Assembly: GCA_964580575.1 (NCBI GenBank)
Contig: CAZOLJ010000036.1
Location: 1-44,977 of the forward strand
Reading direction: 5' to 3'
Source: CAVPDE01 sp964580575
GTDB taxonomy: Bacteria > Desulfobacterota > DSM-4660 > Desulfatiglandales > HGW-15
Length of the DNA: 44,977 bases
Under the pieces are notes generated by a model. It saw only the letters and a program-made list of their open reading frames with translations. It searched no databases and was not told the origin of the DNA. Within the stretch, counting starts at the first letter, position 1. Each line of letters starts with the position of its first letter. Below, piece after piece: positions 41,524-44,977 of this stretch. Made by a program: the position numbers and the translations under genes.

Positions 41524-41820
41524 ATGCCTAAAGGAAAACCGATTCTTCTGGACTGGGAAAAAGTGCAGCGCGCAGCAGATATCCTCAAAACGGTAGCTCA
41601 CCCCACGAGGCTACGAATCGCGGAACTCCTCCAGACCCGCGAGATGACCGTAGGGGAGATTCAGGAGTCCCTCGGGACCTCTCAATCCATGACCTCACAG
41701 CAACTCTCGCTGATGAAGGCCAGAGGAATCCTCAAGTCTCGAAAAGCCGGGAAGTCCGTTTATTACGGCGTGGACAGTCCTGAAGTCATTCAGGTGCTCC
41801 ACTGCCTCAAGAAATGCTAA
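41524..41820 (+). CDS. ArsR family transcriptional regulator
   Basis: A 98-residue winged-helix repressor. The ArsR pattern is VAHPTRLRIAELLQ, then MTVGEIQESLGTSQSMTSQQLSLM (recognition helix) and the wing SRKAGKSVYYGV. The usual metal-site cysteines in the DNA-binding helix are missing. The only cysteines are C94 and C98 at the extreme C-terminus (LHCLKKC), so a thiol or sulfur-sensing mechanism is possible but not shown. An inverted repeat over its promoter implies autoregulation. The gene is followed after 24 bases by a DsrE-family gene. Confidence 0.9.
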   Translation: MPKGKPILLDWEKVQRAADILKTVAHPTRLRIAELLQTREMTVGEIQESLGTSQSMTSQQLSLMKARGILKSRKAGKSVYYGVDSPEVIQVLHCLKKC

Positions 41821-41844
41821 CGACTGATGAAAGGAGAATAAGGG

Positions 41845-42321
41845 ATGGAAGCATCAAAAAAGATTATGGAAGAAAAAGAGGAACAACCAAGAGAACGCGC
41901 CACGTTTATCTGCGCTAGAGATACGATGGACGGGGTCTATCCTCCTCTTCTCCTGGCGATCAATGCCCGGCGATTGGGGATGGATGCCGCCATTTTCTTC
42001 ACCTTCATGGGGCTGAACGCCATTCGAAAAGGCTGGACCAAGAGGATCAAATTCCAAATGCCGGGCTTCATGGGGGCCATTCCCGGGATGGCTACCATGG
42101 CCACGGGAATGATGAAAAAGAAAATCGAGAACGCCGGAATTCCTGATATCGCGGACATGATGGATATGGCTAAGGCTGAAGGCGTGAAATTCGTGGGCTG
42201 CAGGATGACCGTGGACATGATGGAGCTGTCGGAAGACGACTTCATCGACGGCGTCGAGATATGGACGGCAGAAGACTATATGAAGGTTGCGAAGACGGCC
42301 AAGATCAACATGTTCATCTAG
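41845..42321 (+). CDS. DsrE/DsrF-like family protein
   Basis: A 158-residue protein of the DsrE2/peroxiredoxin-like sulfur-carrier family. FICARDTMDGVYPPLLLAINARRLGMDAAIFFTFMGL is the N-terminal fold, and FVGCRMTVDMMEL carries the conserved cysteine of DsrE2-type proteins. ELSEDDFIDGVEIWTAEDYM ends the domain. These proteins bind or transfer persulfide. A methionine-rich stretch (PGMATMATGMMKKK) is present in the middle. It is co-directional with the ArsR gene, suggesting induction by a sulfur species. Confidence 0.85.
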   Translation: MEASKKIMEEKEEQPRERATFICARDTMDGVYPPLLLAINARRLGMDAAIFFTFMGLNAIRKGWTKRIKFQMPGFMGAIPGMATMATGMMKKKIENAGIPDIADMMDMAKAEGVKFVGCRMTVDMMELSEDDFIDGVEIWTAEDYMKVAKTAKINMFI

Positions 42322-43351
42322 CGGAGCCGGAAGGCGGGAGAGAAATCACAAGATCCCTCAGTCTGGACAGATTCCCGTCTTTGACTGCTTCAAGCAGGTG
42401 CCGCAGAGATTCCAAAGCACCGGGGATGTACTCCTCGAAATAAGTCTTCCCTCGAACCCTGCTCAGAAAGGAGAAGGCCCCCAGGATCTGAAGATTTCTT
42501 TGGATGGCCAGGTAGGGAAAGGTTTTTTCGAAGGACGCCAGACGATCCGGCTGCTTTCGCCGGAGCAACTGACAGTACATACTGTAGATTGATTCCTCTT
42601 CAGGGACTGGCAACCTTGTGTAAGGGTCAATCAAGAGCGAAGCCAGATCGTAGGCCAAAGGCCCGAGCCGGCCGCCCTGCCAGTCCAGGATCCCGATTTT
42701 CTTGCCTGTGATCATGATGTTTCTGGACTGAAAATCGCGGTGAAGAAAAAATCGATTCTCTGCCCGGTTCGCTTCTTCAATGAGGTGTTCAAAGCTCTTC
42801 TCCAGTCCGGGCCACTCTTTCCTGATTCCAAGGTAAGTCCCCAGGAACGCTTCTTTGAAGTAGTCCACTTCATAGCGTCGCATGACCTGCCGATCGTAGG
42901 TCTTCGTCTGGCAGGTCCACGCGGTGTCGAATCCCTCTGCGCCCCTGGTCTGCTGCTGAAAAAGGATTTCCACGACCGGCGCGTACAATGGGACCCTCTC
43001 TTTCGCCCGCTCACAGGCGGCCTGGAGACTGACGTCTCCGAAGTCCTCCATAAGGAACCACCCTTTGCCCAGGTCAAAGCGGTGGATCTCGGGCAGAGGC
43101 AACCCTTTGCTTCGAAGGTGTCTCCCAATGTTCAAGTAGGCGGTATTTTCCCGCTTCGAGAAGTCATCCGTGGGTGCGTTTTCCATGGCGATGTACGAAA
43201 CATCGGACTTGAGACCGCCGACTCGCCAGAAAATCCTCTTGGAGCCGTCTCCGGCTATGGGGCTGAAAAGCCCGGGTTCACCCAGGAATTCTCGGACGAA
43301 CGCCGTTAAACCCTCCGTCGGGGCCTTCAAATCGACCATCTCTGTCTTCAC
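42314..43351 (-). CDS. AmgK-like phosphotransferase (sugar kinase)
   Basis: A 345-residue aminoglycoside phosphotransferase-fold protein. The P-loop-like N-terminal lobe has SPIAGDGSKRIFWRV, and the catalytic loop is FLHRDFQSRNIMI. The metal-binding D is in IGILDWQGGRLGPLAYDLASLL. The catalytic segment and the P-x-x-YDL-x-SLL ending match AmgK, which phosphorylates MurNAc and GlcNAc at the anomeric position in cell-wall recycling. The role is inferred and supported by nagZ and an AmpG-like permease in the window; MurU, its usual neighbour, is not adjacent. The start could be GTG 43351 or ATG 43339, the latter with AGGTGA upstream. It overlaps the convergent DsrE end by 8 bases. Confidence 0.75.
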   Translation of the reverse strand: MKTEMVDLKAPTEGLTAFVREFLGEPGLFSPIAGDGSKRIFWRVGGLKSDVSYIAMENAPTDDFSKRENTAYLNIGRHLRSKGLPLPEIHRFDLGKGWFLMEDFGDVSLQAACERAKERVPLYAPVVEILFQQQTRGAEGFDTAWTCQTKTYDRQVMRRYEVDYFKEAFLGTYLGIRKEWPGLEKSFEHLIEEANRAENRFFLHRDFQSRNIMITGKKIGILDWQGGRLGPLAYDLASLLIDPYTRLPVPEEESIYSMYCQLLRRKQPDRLASFEKTFPYLAIQRNLQILGAFSFLSRVRGKTYFEEYIPGALESLRHLLEAVKDGNLSRLRDLVISLPPSGSAR

Positions 43352-43450
43352 CTGGTTTTTCTTCGATTCGAGGCAACAGAATGCATGAAACTTAATCTAC
43401 CACATTGAAAAACAAAGTGCTAAGATCTGCGGCGCTTTGACCCCCGATTC

Positions 43451-44548
43451 ATGGAGGCGGTGAGACGGCCGATGAGCAAATTCCTCATGCTGGATGTCGG
43501 CGCCGGAACCCTCGACATCCTTTACTACGACGACGAATCCGGACTTCACTACAAAGCGGTTGTAAAATCGCCGGTCCTGACCGTGTCGGAAAAAGCCCGG
43601 CGTCTGCAGGGGAACCTCCTCGTGCGCGGCACAGAGATGGGAGGCGGCCCTGTATCCGAGATTCTGATTGCGCGGGCCAGGGAATTCCAAGTTCTCATGA
43701 CGCCTTCTGCGGCTTTGACGCTCCATCACGACCTTGAACGAGTGAAAGCCTTGGGGATCAGAGTGGTCGATGAAAGCGAAGCCGCCGCGTTAGGAGCAAC
43801 CGGCAGGTACGGCAATCTGACGCTCGGGGATCTGGAACTCCCCCGATTGCGGGGGCTTGTCGAAAGCTTCGGCGTACCCTTTTCCTTTGACGTTGTGGGA
43901 GTCTGCGCTCAGGACCACGGCATGCCTCCTCAGGGCGTGTCCCACCTCGACTTTCGACACAGTCTTTTCAAATTGAGCCTGGACCGGAATCCTTTTCCTC
44001 AGGCCCTCCTCTACAGCAGAGAAGAGATTCCCGCCCCTCTCAACCGGCTCAAGGGCATCGCTGAAAGTGCCTCAGATCTCCCCGCCCCTGAGATCTACGT
44101 CATGGACAGCGGCATGGCAGCCATTCTCGGAGGGTCGCTGGACCCTCAGGCCATTTCCAGAGAGAGGATCATCGTGCTGGATCTCGCTACCTCGCATACC
44201 CTGGGAGCGGCTCTGGAGAAAGGGGAGATTGCCGGGTTCTTCGAATATCACACGCGCGATATCACCTTGCGGAGACTTGAATCCCTCATCATTGAACTTG
44301 CCGAGGGAGAATTGGTCCATGAGAAGATTCTGCAGCAGGGCGGACACGGAGCCTATGTGCGAAAGGCTTTTGGATTTGACCGCAACGAAATCATCCTCGC
44401 CACAGGCCCAAAACGCAGGCTCCTTTCGAAAAGCCGTTTGCCGGTTCGACCCGGCGCTCCTTTGGGTGACCACATGATGACAGGAACTGCAGGCCTGCTT
44501 GAGGCGATCAGGCGGCGAAAAAGCTTGAACCCGATCCCCACCTGGTGA
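43451..44548 (+). CDS. DUF1786 family protein
   Basis: Up to 365 residues from ATG 43451, or 358 from ATG 43472. It begins MLDVGAGTLDILYYDDE, an ASKHA-like (sugar kinase/actin-fold) phosphate-1 loop. RIIVLDLATSHTLGAAL about residue 257 is the matching second loop, so a nucleotide-binding fold is likely. The family is DUF1786, sometimes annotated as pyruvate formate-lyase-activating-like, without direct evidence known to me. It is divergent from the AmgK-like kinase. No radical-SAM cysteine motif is present, so that label should not be used. Confidence 0.8.
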   Translation: MEAVRRPMSKFLMLDVGAGTLDILYYDDESGLHYKAVVKSPVLTVSEKARRLQGNLLVRGTEMGGGPVSEILIARAREFQVLMTPSAALTLHHDLERVKALGIRVVDESEAAALGATGRYGNLTLGDLELPRLRGLVESFGVPFSFDVVGVCAQDHGMPPQGVSHLDFRHSLFKLSLDRNPFPQALLYSREEIPAPLNRLKGIAESASDLPAPEIYVMDSGMAAILGGSLDPQAISRERIIVLDLATSHTLGAALEKGEIAGFFEYHTRDITLRRLESLIIELAEGELVHEKILQQGGHGAYVRKAFGFDRNEIILATGPKRRLLSKSRLPVRPGAPLGDHMMTGTAGLLEAIRRRKSLNPIPTW

Positions 44549-44648
44549 GGCGAAGGGTTCTCTGAAAGCATAAATGAATTGCCATTGTTCTTGACAGCAG
44601 GTAAAAGACGAGATCACGAGCTGACAGGAGAACGCAGGGAGGCAAGAG

Positions 44649-44885
44649 ATGGAAGTGTCCCACGACTATTTTCTTTGTGACGGCTGCCGGAACAAGAGCT
44701 TCACACGAATTCACAGCTTCTCTATTCGATTCTATGGGGTTAACTTCTCTGATGATCTTATCTATGACAAGCTGACCGATGAATTGTTTCAGTGCACCAA
44801 ATGCGGCAAGACCTTTACGACGCAGCAGATTGAGGATGTTCTGGCAGAATTCAAGAAAAAAAGAAGAGGTGGCACTGAGGAGTGA
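44649..44885 (+). CDS. Small zinc-ribbon protein
   Basis: A 78-residue protein with two CxxC pairs, C10/C13 (LCDGC) and C49/C52 (QCTKCGKTF), typical of a zinc ribbon. The remainder is charged with a C-terminal helix (IEDVLAEFKKKRRGG). GGGAGG precedes the ATG at 44649, and a TTGACA lies at about 44591. No partner gene is apparent. The role is unknown; nucleic-acid or protein binding are both possible. Confidence 0.72.
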   Translation: MEVSHDYFLCDGCRNKSFTRIHSFSIRFYGVNFSDDLIYDKLTDELFQCTKCGKTFTTQQIEDVLAEFKKKRRGGTEE

Positions 44886-44951
44886 TCACACAACAGTGGC
44901 CTCTTCGGCAAAGGCTAAACCCTTCGAAAGATATCGGTCCGATGGAACCTG

Positions 44952-44977
44952 TTAGGCGCTTTTCACTTCCTTCTCAT
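44952..44977 (-). CDS. Possible 3' end of a gene running past the window edge
   Basis: On the minus strand the last bases read Glu-Lys-Glu-Val-Lys-Ser-Ala then TAA (44954-44952), which could be the C-terminus of a gene entering from beyond 44977. Only seven codons are visible, so this is weak. Confidence 0.25.

Overview
The window looks like a chromosomal segment of a free-living deltaproteobacterium (Desulfobacterota, Syntrophobacterales- or Desulfobacterales-like), possibly from a metagenome. This is an inference from gene content: an EF-G of the mitochondrial-like (spdEFG) type, a beta-oxidation operon, DsrE-type sulfur-relay and iron-sulfur flavoproteins, and an apparent selenoprotein. 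I see no tRNA, rRNA, CRISPR array, phage module or intact insertion sequence.

Layout. 1-8.6 kb is housekeeping: gatA-gatB, glnA with a possible 30-residue peptide behind it, rsmG, an RluA-type pseudouridine synthase, nagZ, an NMN adenylyltransferase and a flavin-binding protein. 8.6-13.2 kb holds a methyltransferase fused to a zinc ribbon behind a possible attenuator, a DUF523-DUF1722 protein, and a PPOX-type protein coupled to a class II photolyase. 13.2-20.2 kb holds an Slp lipoprotein, mutY, an FAD oxidoreductase, a Tat-exported nitroreductase-like lipoprotein, a cytosolic PAS-GAF histidine kinase and a SYLF protein. 20.2-22.5 kb has a divergent pair: a pyridine nucleotide-disulfide oxidoreductase whose active-site cysteine codon is TGA with a SECIS-like hairpin (probable selenocysteine), and an SDR enzyme. 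22.8-28.5 kb is a fadN-fadA-fadE operon behind a near-consensus promoter and a palindrome resembling the Bacillus FadR operator; it ends at a clear terminator. 28.5-31.4 kb is fusA coupled to a RecA/KaiC-like ATPase gene.

31.4-34.5 kb is an accessory island: a zeta-toxin-like gene with an internal deletion and its intact small partner, the C-terminal piece of an HhH protein kinase behind a dispersed repeat, and a Fic protein under a strong promoter ringed by five copies of one operator motif. 34.5-45 kb returns to mostly core genes: an AmpG-like permease, map with a SEC-C finger, queG, an iron-sulfur flavoprotein, an alpha/beta hydrolase, a gutted amidohydrolase, an HNH nuclease, an isochorismatase-fold hydrolase, an ArsR-DsrE pair, an AmgK-like kinase, a DUF1786 protein and a small zinc ribbon.

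Themes. (1) nagZ, an AmpG-like permease and an AmgK-like kinase suggest peptidoglycan recycling, though they are scattered. (2) Short-period repeats sit in gene spacers and supply the last codons of gatA, nagZ, queG and the hydrolase gene. (3) At least two genes are reduced by clean in-frame internal deletions. The strongest observation is the likely selenoprotein at 20238-21578, which an ordinary gene caller would shorten to 392 residues and strip of its active site.
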